This document shows positions 1-10,007 of a DNA stretch of 48,210 nt, piece by piece (the stretch's first letter is position 1; the number at the start of each line of letters is the position of its first letter). The notes under the pieces are model-generated. The model saw only the letters and a program-made list of their open reading frames with translations, was not told the origin of the DNA and searched no databases. Made by a program: the position numbers and the translations under genes. The stretch is from Lysobacteraceae bacterium NML93-0793 (GTDB lineage Bacteria > Pseudomonadota > Gammaproteobacteria > Xanthomonadales > Xanthomonadaceae). The stretch covers positions 1 to 48,210 of the forward strand of contig NTJG01000021.1 of the NCBI GenBank assembly GCA_002324875.1, in the 5' to 3' direction.

Positions 1-1448
1 GCCGGCGGGGACGGATGATCCGCACGACCCGGCGAAGGCGCACCATCGCCCGGGCTCGGGCGCCCTCCGTCCTGAGGCTGCCCGCGTGGCGGCGCGCGAG
101 GGTCGCGTCCGGGCCCCGGCGGCGGTGTCCGCCGTCGGGCCGCCTCCACGGCCGCGCGGTTGGCTTCGGCGTCGGCCATGCCCGGACGGAGGCGCAGCGC
201 CGCATCGTATGCGTCGATCGCCGCGTCGAGGTCGCCCTGCTTCGCCAGCGCATTGCCGCGGTTGTAGGCGGCTTCCGCGCCGGGCAGCGTCGCCCAGTGC
301 TGCGCGGCGTCCGCGTAGCGACCCGCGCGATAGGCCTCGGTGCCCTCGGCCATGCGTGCGTGGGCCACCTGGTCGGGGCGCCGCCATGGGGTGCCCTCCG
401 GACCGGTGTTCTGGGCGAGCGCGGGCAGCATCGGCAACAGCGCGACGCATGCAAGGGCCGCCAATGCGCCGCCGCGCCGGAAGGCCAGCAGCACCAGCAC
501 CAGCAGGGGCAGCACGAACCAGTAGCCCTGATCGGCCCAGCGCAGCGCGCCGTTCTCGCCGGCGCCCGGGACGGCATCGCCGCGCGTGGTATCGGCGCGG
601 GTCGCCTGGACGTCGAGCGTCCGCAGATCGGTCTCGTCCGCCGTCAGGCGCGCGTAGCGGCCACCGCCGGCCGCCGCCAGCGCCTCGAGCGACGCGGCAT
701 CGAGGCGCGTGTGGGCCAGCCCGCCGGTGCTGTCACGATGCGCGGCACCTTCCGGCGTGCCGAGGCCGAGCGCCGACACCCGGTAGCCCATGCGGGCCGC
801 CGTCGCGGCTTCGGCGATCGCGGCGCCATCGGCCTCCGAAGCCAGCAGCAGGATCGCGCCCTGTGTGGCGCCGCGCTGACGCAGCAACCGGGTCGCGTGT
901 TCGATCGCCCGGTCCGCCCGCTGGCCGTCGGCCGGCATGATGTCGGGTGACAGCGCATCGAGATACAGCGTCAGGTTGGCGACGTCCTCGGTCAGCGGCG
1001 CGACCGTGAAGGCGTCGTCCGCGAACACCAGCAGCGCCGTTTCGCCCGCGCCGCGGGCCGTGAAGAGCGCAGCGAGTTTGGCGCGTGCCTGCAGCAGGCG
1101 CGACGGTGGCAGATCACCGGCGTTGGTCGCGGTGGACAGCTCGAGTGCGACCACCAGCGGTGTCGACGTGACGCCCTGCAGCGATGCCGGCACCTGACGC
1201 CAGCCCGGACCGGCGAGTGCGATCACTGCGCAGAGCGCCGCGAGCAGCCAGCCGAGGAGCCCCAGCCATCCGCCCCGGTCGACCCGGCGCTCGATCAGGT
1301 GCGGCAGCAGGTGTGCGTCGATCGCGCTGCGCCACACGCTCGCATTGCGGCGGCGCGCCCAACAGCACCCCACCAGCACCGGCAAGGCGAGCAATCCCCA
1401 CAGCCACAGCGGACGGGCGAAATGAAGTCCCTCCAACAGCCCGCTCAC
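1..1448 (-). CDS. BatB-like membrane protein with VWA domain and C-terminal TPR (3' end outside window)
   Basis: The minus-strand frame from GTG at 1448 stays open to the window edge, giving 482 visible codons without a stop. Visible order: two hydrophobic segments in the first ~85 residues; a von Willebrand A-type domain from about residue 95; another pair of membrane segments; a TPR unit (AAYNRGNALAKQGDLDAA region) ending near residue 430; then a Pro/Gly/Gln/Asp-rich tail. This is the layout of BatB fused to BatC as in aerotolerance (Bat) operons. The start overlaps the BatA stop by 4 bp (GTGA), so translation is probably coupled. The metal site looks decayed: where DxSxS is expected the sequence is E103-L-S-T-A, and the usual later TDG is replaced by SEADG. 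Role inferred: periplasm-facing partner of BatA and the MoxR ATPase. Family assignment is solid; biochemical role is not. Confidence 0.85.
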   Translation of the reverse strand, partial: MSGLLEGLHFARPLWLWGLLALPVLVGCCWARRRNASVWRSAIDAHLLPHLIERRVDRGGWLGLLGWLLAALCAVIALAGPGWRQVPASLQGVTSTPLVVALELSTATNAGDLPPSRLLQARAKLAALFTARGAGETALLVFADDAFTVAPLTEDVANLTLYLDALSPDIMPADGQRADRAIEHATRLLRQRGATQGAILLLASEADGAAIAEAATAARMGYRVSALGLGTPEGAAHRDSTGGLAHTRLDAASLEALAAAGGGRYARLTADETDLRTLDVQATRADTTRGDAVPGAGENGALRWADQGYWFVLPLLVLVLLAFRRGGALAALACVALLPMLPALAQNTGPEGTPWRRPDQVAHARMAEGTEAYRAGRYADAAQHWATLPGAEAAYNRGNALAKQGDLDAAIDAYDAALRLRPGMADAEANRAAVEAARRRTPPPGPGRDPRAPPRGQPQDGGRPSPGDGAPSPGRADHPSPP

Positions 1449-2479
1449 GAGGGGCCGTCCTGCGATGCCATCGCACGCAACCCGCGCCGTGGCACCGCGA
1501 CAATCAACAGCAGCAGACACGCGCCGGCCAGTGGAACCGGATAGCGCTCGATCCGGGGGCGCAGCGCCGGCCCCGCGCGCGCCACCGGCTCCAGCCGATC
1601 GATCTCGTCGTAGATGCCGGCGAGGCCGTCGGTGTCGCGCGCGCGGAACGCGCGGCCGCCGGTGGCATCGGCGATGGCCTGCAACGCCGCTTCGTCGATC
1701 GCGGGTTCGCTGGTGGCCGGCAGCCTGAAGCCGAACATCGACAGATCGCCCTCGTCGCTCCCGAACGCGATCGTGTGCACGCGCAGCCCGGCATCGCGGG
1801 CCAGCTCGGCCGCTTTCTCCGGACTCAAGGCCCCGGCATTGCTGACGCCGTCGGTCAGCAGGATCAGCACGCGCTGCGCCTGCGGCTGGTCCTGCAGCCG
1901 CTTGACCGCCAGTCCGATCGCATCGCCGATTGCCGTCTCCCGTCCGGCGAGGCCGACCACGGTGTCGTCGAGCTGCTGCTGCACGCTGGCGCGGTCGAGA
2001 GTCAGAGGCGTCATTGCATAGGCACGCTGGCCGAACACGATCAGCCCCACCCGGTCGCCGCTCCGGCGTTCCAGAAAATCACCCAGGACGGCCTTGGCGG
2101 CGGTCAGACGGTCGACCACGCGCGCGCCCAGTCGCATGTCGGTTTCACCCATGCTGCCCGACAGATCCACCGCCAGCATCAGATCGCGCGCCGCGCGTGG
2201 CGGCTGTTCCGGCGGGCCCCACTGCTGTGGCCGCGCGGCCGCGACGCAGAGCAGCAACCAGGCCAGCCACAGCAGCAACGACACGGGCGCCGTCGCAGGC
2301 GTCCGCCCACCGCGGTCGGGGGTCGGCAATACAGCGTAGGGCACGCGCAGCGCGTCACCGCCCTCGAGCCGCGGCGGCAGCCAGCGGTGCGCGAGCCACG
2401 GCAGCGGCGCGGCGGCCAGCAGCCACGGCCACGCGAACAGGCTGGAGAGCGCGTCCCACACGGCGGCCAACGCACTCAT
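1445..2479 (-). CDS. BatA-like VWA domain membrane protein
   Basis: 344 residues. Two N-terminal membrane segments (about residues 12-32 and 65-82), a VWA domain (about 98-285) and one C-terminal membrane helix near 320. The metal-ion adhesion site is complete: D105-L-S-G-S109, T182 and D210 in LLTDG. This contrasts with its downstream partner. ATG at 2479 is chosen because it overlaps the stop of the upstream DUF4381 gene by 4 bp (ATGA). The frame is open further upstream, but that extension only runs through the neighbouring gene. Proteins of this family act with a MoxR ATPase at the inner membrane, in aerotolerance and envelope stress in other bacteria. The substrate here is unknown. Confidence 0.88.
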   Translation of the reverse strand: MSALAAVWDALSSLFAWPWLLAAAPLPWLAHRWLPPRLEGGDALRVPYAVLPTPDRGGRTPATAPVSLLLWLAWLLLCVAAARPQQWGPPEQPPRAARDLMLAVDLSGSMGETDMRLGARVVDRLTAAKAVLGDFLERRSGDRVGLIVFGQRAYAMTPLTLDRASVQQQLDDTVVGLAGRETAIGDAIGLAVKRLQDQPQAQRVLILLTDGVSNAGALSPEKAAELARDAGLRVHTIAFGSDEGDLSMFGFRLPATSEPAIDEAALQAIADATGGRAFRARDTDGLAGIYDEIDRLEPVARAGPALRPRIERYPVPLAGACLLLLIVAVPRRGLRAMASQDGPS

Positions 2480-2937
2480 CGCGATCCCGTCATCAGGCTG
2501 AGGAAGCGCCTGCGCGCGAGGCTGCGGAGCGCTTCGACCTGGGTGTCCGACACCTGCCTTCGGAACGCGCCATCGCGCAGCAACGCACCGGCCCCGTCGG
2601 TGAACCCCGCGCCGTCGCCGGCGCCGCCATCGAGAAACCGCAGCCAGGCTTCGCCCTGCAGACGGTCCGCGTCCGGTTGCGCACGTCGTGCGGCACGGCG
2701 CAGCAACGACGAGATGACGGCGACCTGTGCGGGCGGGTCGCTGGCAGCCGCGACGGCCGCATCGAACAGGCGCAGCCAGCGCCGTCGCCGGCGCACGCTG
2801 CGCCATCGCCACAGACCCAGGCCGAGCGCCACCAGCAAGACGCCAGCCGCCAGCCACCACCACCCCGGCGCGGGCGGCCACCAGCCGGGCGCCGGGGTGA
2901 CATGGATGTCGCGCAGGACGAGATCGGGTATCGCCAC
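2476..2937 (-). CDS. DUF4381 family membrane protein
   Basis: 153 residues. A short N-terminal periplasmic-type stretch rich in Trp and Pro (PGWWPPAPGWWW) leads into a single membrane helix at about residues 28-44, followed by an Arg-rich cytoplasmic segment (RWRSVRRRRRW) and a soluble helical domain. This is the DUF4381 pattern, found almost only between DUF58 and VWA genes in MoxR/Bat operons. It starts 1 bp after the DUF58 stop and overlaps the BatA start by 4 bp. The function of the family is unknown; an assembly or scaffold role in the Bat membrane complex is inference from context. Confidence 0.82.
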   Translation of the reverse strand: MAIPDLVLRDIHVTPAPGWWPPAPGWWWLAAGVLLVALGLGLWRWRSVRRRRRWLRLFDAAVAAASDPPAQVAVISSLLRRAARRAQPDADRLQGEAWLRFLDGGAGDGAGFTDGAGALLRDGAFRRQVSDTQVEALRSLARRRFLSLMTGSR

Positions 2938-2938
2938 G

Positions 2939-3862
2939 TCACATCACCCGCGGCCGGCCGAACATCGGCAACCAGACGCCGCTCGGCATTTCGCTCGACA
3001 GCACGGTGCTGCGCACGCGCGCAGCCTGTAACAGGCCCGTCGCACGCGCGAGGGTGCCGGCGAAGGCGTCGTTCCATTGCGCTCTCAGCGCAGCCTGGGC
3101 GAGATCGAGCGCCACCGGACCCGAGGGTCCTGAAAAGCGCAGGCGCGCGCGCGGAGGCGCCTGCTCCAGCGGATCCGACAGCAGCAGCACCAGCACCTCG
3201 CTGTGCGCAGACAGGGCCAGCCAGCGACGTGCCGGCACCGTGACCACACTGCCGGCATCGGCCAGAACGCACACGCGCGACCCCGGTCGCGCCACCCGCG
3301 CCGCATGTTCGAGGGCAATGCCGAGTCCATCGTCATCGGGCGGGGGCTCGGCGTACCACCGCGCCAGCGCATGCAGCACGCGCAAGGCGCCACGGCGTCC
3401 GCTCGCCGGCGGCACCGGGGCCTCCTGTGCCGTGCCGCGCATCGCGGCCACCCGGTCGCCATCCGCGATTGCCGCCCAGGTGGCGATCGCACCGGCACGT
3501 GCCGCCTGCACGGATTTGAACCGCACCCGCGTGCCGATATAGAGCGGAGGCGTCGTGTCGGCCACCAGCAGGGTCAGCCGCTCGCGCTCGGCCTGGAAGG
3601 TCTTGGTGTGTGTCCGTCCGGTGCGGGCGGTCACACGCCAGTCGATGTGCCGCGCGTCGTCCCCGGCCACGTAGTCGCGCGACTCCGCGTACTCCATGCC
3701 GTGGCCGCGCGCGGCAGCCAGCGCCTGGGCGCGGACGCCGGACGAGGCGCGTCGCGCGGTCGAGCCACCGCCGGCGACGGCCCGCAGGGCCACGAGTTCG
3801 GCAAGCGTCGGGCGAACGCCGCTCACGCGGTCCTGCTCGATCGTCGGCGTTGCGGACTCCAT
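2939..3862 (-). CDS. DUF58 domain protein of the MoxR/Bat operon
   Basis: 307 residues, soluble, with no membrane segment. The DUF58 signature is clear in the first third: ESRDYVAGDDARHIDWRVTA, matching the family pattern R-x-Y-x-x-G-D-D-x-R-x-I-D-W. The rest has a degenerate VWA-like fold with hydrophobic strands such as LLVADTT and LVLLLSDPL. It lies 13 bp after the MoxR ATPase stop and 1 bp before the DUF4381 gene, so it belongs to the same transcript. DUF58 proteins are usual partners of MoxR ATPases; the molecular function is not established. A frameshift or truncation is not seen. Confidence 0.86.
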   Translation of the reverse strand: MESATPTIEQDRVSGVRPTLAELVALRAVAGGGSTARRASSGVRAQALAAARGHGMEYAESRDYVAGDDARHIDWRVTARTGRTHTKTFQAERERLTLLVADTTPPLYIGTRVRFKSVQAARAGAIATWAAIADGDRVAAMRGTAQEAPVPPASGRRGALRVLHALARWYAEPPPDDDGLGIALEHAARVARPGSRVCVLADAGSVVTVPARRWLALSAHSEVLVLLLSDPLEQAPPRARLRFSGPSGPVALDLAQAALRAQWNDAFAGTLARATGLLQAARVRSTVLSSEMPSGVWLPMFGRPRVM

Positions 3863-3875
3863 GCGAAGCGCCGGC

Positions 3876-4868
3876 CTAGGGAAGCGGAACGCGGTCGATC
3901 AGGGCAGCCACCAGCCGCTCACCATCCCATCCCTCGGCCGTCGCCTCGTAGCTCGGCAGCACACGGTGGCGCAGAACGTCCGGCGCCACGGCGCGCACGT
4001 CGTCCGGCGTGACGAAATCGCGCCCCGCGAGCCAGGCGGTCGCGCGCGCGCACCGCTCCAGCGCGATCGAGCCACGCGGACTCGCGCCCCAGGCGATCCG
4101 CCGTGCCAATGTCGGGTCGTAGGGCGTGGCGTCGCGTGTGGCGAGGACCAGCTCGACCACGTAACGCTCGACCGCTGGCGCCATGTGCAGTTCGAGCACC
4201 GCGCGGCGCGCGGCGAACAGGGTGTCGAGCGGCATGCGCTCGATTTTCACTGGCTGCGCGTCGAGTTCCGCCAGCGCGCGGTCCCGCGCGAGCGCGAGAA
4301 TGCGTGACTCGGTCGCCGCATCGGGATACCCCACGCGCACATGCATCAGAAAGCGGTCGAGCTGGGCCTCCGGCAACGGAAACGTGCCTTCCTGCTCGAT
4401 CGGATTCTGGGTCGCCATCACCAGAAAGAGCTGCGGCAGGCGATACGTCTCACGACCCACCGTGACCTGGCGCTCGCCCATCGCTTCCAGCAGCGCGGAC
4501 TGGACCTTCGCCGGCGCACGGTTGATCTCGTCGGTCAGCAGCAGCGGATGAAAGATCGGCCCGGGCTGGAATTCGAACCGGCCATCCTGAGGTCGCCAGA
4601 TTTCGGTGCCGGTCAGATCGGCCGGGAGCAGGTCGGGCGTGAACTGCACGCGGGCGAAGTCGGCATCCAGCCGCTCCGCGAGCGCACGGATCGCGGTGGT
4701 CTTGGCGAGCCCGGGCGCGCCTTCCACGAGCAGATGGCCATCAGCGAGCAGCGCAACCAGCAAGCGCTCGATCAGTGCCGTCTGGCCGAGAATCGCCTGG
4801 GCCAGCGACTCGCGCAGCGCGGCGAAGCGCCGATGCAACGTGCCTGCGTTCTCAATGCCCTGCTCCAT
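3876..4868 (-). CDS. MoxR family AAA+ ATPase
   Basis: 330 residues from ATG 4868. Walker A is GAPGLAKTT (residues 50-58), Walker B is LLLTDE followed by INRAP, and the MoxR sensor segment ATQNPIEQEGTFPLPEAQLD follows. These define the MoxR group of AAA+ chaperone-like ATPases, which work with VWA proteins to assemble or activate complexes. The reading frame is open upstream to 4970, but residues there have no family match and MEQGIENAG is a usual kind of MoxR N-terminus; AGGA precedes this ATG. It is the first gene of the moxR-DUF58-DUF4381-batA-batB operon. Its promoter would lie in 4869-4972, just beyond the pilQ terminator hairpin. Confidence 0.9.
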   Translation of the reverse strand: MEQGIENAGTLHRRFAALRESLAQAILGQTALIERLLVALLADGHLLVEGAPGLAKTTAIRALAERLDADFARVQFTPDLLPADLTGTEIWRPQDGRFEFQPGPIFHPLLLTDEINRAPAKVQSALLEAMGERQVTVGRETYRLPQLFLVMATQNPIEQEGTFPLPEAQLDRFLMHVRVGYPDAATESRILALARDRALAELDAQPVKIERMPLDTLFAARRAVLELHMAPAVERYVVELVLATRDATPYDPTLARRIAWGASPRGSIALERCARATAWLAGRDFVTPDDVRAVAPDVLRHRVLPSYEATAEGWDGERLVAALIDRVPLP

Positions 4869-4972
4869 CCAGGATCCTGTCCACGACGCCATGCGCGCCA
4901 GGACCAGTTTGACCCAATTGCCGACCTTTGGTTCCGGCGCCCCACTCCGGGAAAAAGCACGATCGCTCAAAC

Positions 4973-5002
4973 CAGAACGGGACCCGATCGGGTCCCGTTC
5001 TG
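4973..5002 (-). terminator. Hairpin terminator downstream of pilQ
   Basis: A perfect 13-bp stem (CAGAACGGGACCC at 4973-4985 with its complement at 4990-5002) and a GATC loop. It lies 23 bp past the pilQ stop. Read on the minus strand, a T run (TTTTTC, around 4952-4957) comes about 15 nt after the stem, so it is not a textbook intrinsic terminator, but the stem is very stable. It separates the pil operon from the moxR operon. Confidence 0.7.
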
Positions 5003-5025
5003 AACGTGTCTTCGTGCTTGATCGC

Positions 5026-6897
5026 TCAGAGCGCCGGACGCTGGGCGACCCGCATGACCTTGGGGGTCACGAAGATGAGCAACTCTGCTTTTTCCTTGTC
5101 CCGGCCGCGGCTCTTGAAAAGATTGCCGAGGATCGGGAGATCGCCAAGGAAGGGCACCTTCGACAGCGAGGCGCGGTCCGTGAACTCGTAGACGCCACCG
5201 ATGGCGACGGTCTGGCCGTCGTCGATCAGCACCGCGGTGGTGACGTTGCGCTTGCTGATCAGCGGGACCGAACCGATGTTCTCGTACTCGATCTGACCCT
5301 GGACCTCATCCTTCTTGATGTCCATTGCCAGGAACACGCGACCGTCGTTCGTGATCGTCGGCGTGACCTTGAGTTCGAGCAGCACGTCCTTGAACTCGAC
5401 CGTCGGCACGCTGTTGCTCTGACCACCGGTCACAGTGATGTAACCGATCTCCTGGCCCTGGCTGATCACCGCCTCGCGCTGGTTGCTCGTGACGATCCGG
5501 GGGTTGGAGATCACCTCGCCACGCTGCTCCTGCTGCAGCGCGGAGAGCTCGACGCCCCAGTCGATCGTGTTGCCGAGAATGGTGAACGCGAGCGACGGCG
5601 CGCCCGCGACCGGCAGATTGACGTTCAGGCCGTTCGGCGAGATGAGACCGTCCTCCTCCACCAGCCGCCCCGCGACGTTCAATCGGTCCTTGGATGCGCG
5701 CAGGCCGAAACGTGCGCCGAGGTCCCGCGCGAACGACTCGTTCGCGATGACGATCCGCGCCTCGATCACCACCTGATCGACCGGCTTGTCGAGCATGTTC
5801 ACCAGACGCTTGATCTCGCCCACGCGCTGCGGGATGTCGATCACCAGCAGCGTATTGGTCCGACGATCGAAGCTCAGGCTCCCGCGTGCAGACAGGAAGC
5901 CGCGATTCTGCGACGCGCCGCCGCCACCGCCGCCGCCCGTGCCGGTCTTGCTCTCCTCGGTCAGCAGCTTGGCGATGTCTTCGGCGTTGCCGTAGCTGAT
6001 CGGGATGTACTCGGTGGTCATCTCGGCGCGTTCTTCGATCGCCAGTCGCGCATCCTCGCGCGCCTGCTCGAACGCGGCGATCTCGCTCTGCGGCGCCACC
6101 CACACCACGTTGCCACTGCGACGCTTGTCGAGCGACTTGGCCTGCAGCACGATGTCCAGCGCCTGGTCCCAAGGCACATTCTGCAGCCGCAGGGTCACGT
6201 TGCCGACCACGCTGTCGCTGGCGACGATGTTGAGGTTCGACTCGTCGGCGATCAGCTGCAGCACCGTGCGCACCGGCACGTCCTGGAAGTTGAACGTCAC
6301 CGGCGCGCCGCTGTAGCTGCGCACCTCGGAGACGGTCGTGGACGCCGACTGGCCCATGGTGGCCGACAGGCCGGCCGAACCCACGGCGCGCGAGGCCGCG
6401 CGCGGCACGATCTCGACGATGTAGTCGCGGCCGCTCTGATACGCGAGCGGCTCGAAGTCACCGCGCGCGGTCAGCACGAACTGGCTGCCGGCGCCGTCCT
6501 GACGCGCGTCGATGCGCTGCACCGGCGTCGCGAAGTCGGTGACGTTCAAGGGGCGCTGCAACGAAGCAGGCAGCGTCGCGCCGCCCAGGTTCACGACCAC
6601 GCTGCCGTCCTGCGTGCGCAGATCCGGCGTTGCGCCATCACCGTCGAAGCGGAGGATCAGCTTGCCCGAGCCTCCGTCACCCCGCTTGAAGTCCACATCG
6701 GTCACGGTCACGGCCTGCGACTGCGCCGCGACACCGGCCACTTGCAGCATCTGCAGCGGCACTCCCGACACCGCCGCCGGATCGGCGGCCTGTGCGCCGC
6801 TGAACGTCGCTACCAGGCCAATGGCGAGACCGAGCGCACCGGCACGCATCGGCGACGTCCGGCCCGCCCGAAGGCTCCCCGCTTTGCTCACGGTCAT
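5026..6897 (-). CDS. pilQ: Type IV pilus secretin PilQ
   Basis: 623 residues. An N-terminal signal peptide (MTVSKAG... hydrophobic to about residue 40, cut near GAQA|A); an AMIN domain (about 60-150) for peptidoglycan binding; an STN-type domain around FNFQDVPVRTVLQLIADES; a secretin N1 domain (YIPISYGNAEDIAKLL) with a Gly-rich loop; and the secretin pore domain with VEARIVIANESFARDLG, ISNPRIVTSNQ and VPFLGDLPILGNLFKS. It forms the outer-membrane channel for the pilus. ATG 6897 is chosen because GAGGGG sits 7 nt upstream; the in-frame ATG pair at 6915/6912 overlapping pilP is an alternative. Only one AMIN domain is apparent, so it is shorter than the Pseudomonas protein. It is last in pilMNOPQ. 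Confidence 0.95.
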   Translation of the reverse strand: MTVSKAGSLRAGRTSPMRAGALGLAIGLVATFSGAQAADPAAVSGVPLQMLQVAGVAAQSQAVTVTDVDFKRGDGGSGKLILRFDGDGATPDLRTQDGSVVVNLGGATLPASLQRPLNVTDFATPVQRIDARQDGAGSQFVLTARGDFEPLAYQSGRDYIVEIVPRAASRAVGSAGLSATMGQSASTTVSEVRSYSGAPVTFNFQDVPVRTVLQLIADESNLNIVASDSVVGNVTLRLQNVPWDQALDIVLQAKSLDKRRSGNVVWVAPQSEIAAFEQAREDARLAIEERAEMTTEYIPISYGNAEDIAKLLTEESKTGTGGGGGGGASQNRGFLSARGSLSFDRRTNTLLVIDIPQRVGEIKRLVNMLDKPVDQVVIEARIVIANESFARDLGARFGLRASKDRLNVAGRLVEEDGLISPNGLNVNLPVAGAPSLAFTILGNTIDWGVELSALQQEQRGEVISNPRIVTSNQREAVISQGQEIGYITVTGGQSNSVPTVEFKDVLLELKVTPTITNDGRVFLAMDIKKDEVQGQIEYENIGSVPLISKRNVTTAVLIDDGQTVAIGGVYEFTDRASLSKVPFLGDLPILGNLFKSRGRDKEKAELLIFVTPKVMRVAQRPAL

Positions 6898-6911
6898 CTT
6901 GCTTCCCCTCA

Positions 6912-7454
6912 TCATTGTTCGTTCAGCGCGAGCGATGCCGGACGTTCCAACCATCCGCCGGCGCCATCGGGCACGAGCTCCACCAGCTCGATGCGATTCT
7001 CATTGACCGATGTCACGCGGCCATCGTTCTGCCCCAGATAATCCCCCGCCCCGATGCGATAGGTCACCTTGTCAGGTGCCAGCACGAGTCCGACGATGCG
7101 CCCACCGGTTCCGATCGTGCCGACCATCGCCAGGCTGTCGAGCGGGAACTGCTCGGTGATCTCCTTGCGCCGGTTGGAGTCCGGACGCGGACCGCTGCCG
7201 CTGTCGGCATCGGTGAAGGCGTTGCTGAAGGGATCGCGGATGCCCTGGGCGGAGTATTCGAATGTCTCGAACTGCTGCATCACCGGCAGCGGATCGAGGG
7301 GCGGAGCCGGACGCTGTTTGACCTCGTCGACCCACTGCTCGAGATTGGGCGCATCACCGGGGGTGCTGGACACACCGCGGCCGCAGCCCGTCGCTGCGAG
7401 TGCAATCGCGAGCAGCGCAACGCCGCGCGCCATGCCTGTCTTGATCGGCATCAT
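6912..7454 (-). CDS. pilP: Type IV pilus assembly lipoprotein PilP
   Basis: 180 residues. Lipoprotein signal with lipobox LAATGC (Cys24), then a flexible Pro-rich linker, then the PilP beta domain (LAMVGTIGTGGRIVGLVLAP, with the YRIGAGDYLGQNDGRV segment typical of the family). It is anchored at the inner membrane and links the PilN/PilO pair to the secretin PilQ. The start overlaps the pilO stop by 4 bp (ATGA), and its own stop overlaps an upstream alternative ATG of pilQ, so the operon is translated in a coupled way. Normal length for the family. Confidence 0.93.
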   Translation of the reverse strand: MMPIKTGMARGVALLAIALAATGCGRGVSSTPGDAPNLEQWVDEVKQRPAPPLDPLPVMQQFETFEYSAQGIRDPFSNAFTDADSGSGPRPDSNRRKEITEQFPLDSLAMVGTIGTGGRIVGLVLAPDKVTYRIGAGDYLGQNDGRVTSVNENRIELVELVPDGAGGWLERPASLALNEQ

Positions 7455-8128
7455 TGCGCCCCCCCGGCGGCCTGCTCTGCATCCGCCTGCATCTGCTCGG
7501 CGGTTTCCTCTTCGTCGAGATACCGGTAGGTCTTCACGGTGCCGGACAGTTCCAGGCTGGAATTGGGACCGATCGCGGCCAGGCCATCACCCGCCCCACC
7601 GCGTGGCTTCAGCGAGATGTCGTGCATGGTCATGATCACCACGCGCGGCAACGAAGCGACACCACTGACGAACGCGCCGAACTGGTGATAGGTGCCTACC
7701 ATGCGCAGTGCGATCGGCTGTTCGGCGTAGAACTCGCGCGGCGACTCCTCGCCCGGCCGGAACAGGTCGTTCTGGATACCGGTGGCGATCGCGGTCTGCG
7801 AAATGTCGACGATCAGATCCGGCATCTCGGTCTTGCTCGGCAGCTGCCTCAGCATCTGTTGCAACTGCTGCTCCATCTGCGCGAGCTGCTGCTTCAGCGG
7901 CTCGAGATTGGCGGCCCGGCCCTGCTTGGTCTCGAAATCGCCGCGCAGCGTGCGCTCCTGTGCTTCCAGGCCTTCGAGCTGGTCGCCCTTGTCGCGCGTC
8001 AGCACGTACCAGAGCAGGCCGAACAGCAGCAGGCCCACGAGGATGCAGGCGCCGATCTTGTACTCGCGCGGCCATACGCCGGTGTTGTTGAAGTCCAGCT
8101 CGCGCAGGGACATCTTCTTCTTGCTCAC
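7451..8128 (-). CDS. pilO: Type IV pilus inner-membrane protein PilO
   Basis: 225 residues. Short Lys-rich cytoplasmic N-terminus, one membrane helix (about residues 27-44, ACILVGLLLFGLLWYVL), a coiled-coil (about 55-105, rich in Gln and Glu), then a ferredoxin-like periplasmic domain ending in a Glu/Gln-rich tail. It pairs with PilN in the alignment subcomplex. GTG at 8128 overlaps the pilN stop (GTGA) and has AGGAG upstream; an in-frame ATG at 8113 is an alternative start. Length and layout are usual for PilO. Confidence 0.93.
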   Translation of the reverse strand: MSKKKMSLRELDFNNTGVWPREYKIGACILVGLLLFGLLWYVLTRDKGDQLEGLEAQERTLRGDFETKQGRAANLEPLKQQLAQMEQQLQQMLRQLPSKTEMPDLIVDISQTAIATGIQNDLFRPGEESPREFYAEQPIALRMVGTYHQFGAFVSGVASLPRVVIMTMHDISLKPRGGAGDGLAAIGPNSSLELSGTVKTYRYLDEEETAEQMQADAEQAAGGAQ

Positions 8129-8771
8129 GAGGCGGCTCCTTCGGCAATCGGTGCCGGCGCATCGACAGGCGCAGTGCCATCGACAGGCGTCGTGGAATCG
8201 AGTGCTTCAGCGGCCTCGGCTTCCTTGGCAGCGGGCGTCGAGAGCTGCACGTTCAGGGTGAACGCGTACGGCAGACCGGGCACACCGTCCTGGGCCTCGA
8301 TGACCGTCAGCTGCGCATTGGACATCCAGCCGGACGCGTCGAGCGAGCGCATATAGGTGCTGACCCGCGCGTTCGACTGCGAGCGGCCTTCCAGCGTCAG
8401 ACGCTGACCTTCCTGCTTGAGCGAAGTGAGCAGCACGCCGTCGGGAATCGTGCGTACCAGCTGGTCGAACAGATGCACCATCTGCGAGCGGTTGCCCTGC
8501 AGTTCCTCGATCACCGCCTTGCGGGCCAGCAGTTGCGCGCGCTGGCGGTCGAGTGCGTCGATCTCGGCGATCTCGCGGTCGAGCTCGACGATCTTCTGCT
8601 CGAGGAATGCGTTGCGCTCGCGCTGACCGTCGATCTGTGCGTTGTAATAGGAATTCACCAGGAACCACAGCGCGAAGCCCGCCACCGCGGCGATGCCCAG
8701 CATGAGTCCGAATTCCTTCTGCCGCTGCTTGCGCCGTTCGGCACGCCACGGGAGGAGATTGATCCTTGCCA

Positions 8772-8772
<1 letters not shown>
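8125..8772 (-). CDS. pilN: Type IV pilus inner-membrane protein PilN
   Basis: 215 residues from ATG 8772. The N-terminus MARINLLPWR carries the conserved INLLPWR motif that docks into a groove of PilM. A membrane helix follows (about residues 22-40), then a coiled-coil (about 48-90) and a ferredoxin-like periplasmic domain with RSQSNARVSTYMRSLDAS. The C-terminal ~30 residues are Ala/Pro/Glu-rich and probably disordered. The start codon shares its A with the last base of the pilM stop (TGATG). A longer open frame runs upstream to 9849, but it is the antisense-type overlap of pilM and has no family match. Confidence 0.93.
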
Positions 8773-9911
<1,139 letters not shown>

Positions 9912-9947
9912 CAAGCGCGATACATCCGAAGCGATATGGACGCCCCG

Positions 9948-9965
9948 CCTGAAAGCGCTTTCAGG
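9948..9965. promoter_or_regulatory. 18-bp perfect palindrome between pilM and mrcA
   Basis: CCTGAAAGCGCTTTCAGG reads the same on both strands. It sits about 37 bp upstream of the pilM -35 candidate and about 43 bp upstream of the mrcA -10, so it could be an operator acting on both divergent genes. No known regulator site was recognised. Confidence 0.4.
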
Positions 9966-10007
9966 GGTGGTACGGGCACGTGCGAGGCTCAAGCGCAGCG
10001 GCTCCCC

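Noticed and set aside
1184..3031. A 615-codon plus-strand frame opposite the Bat genes
   Set aside because: Arg/Pro-rich low-complexity translation; minus-strand genes have clear motifs and coupled starts.
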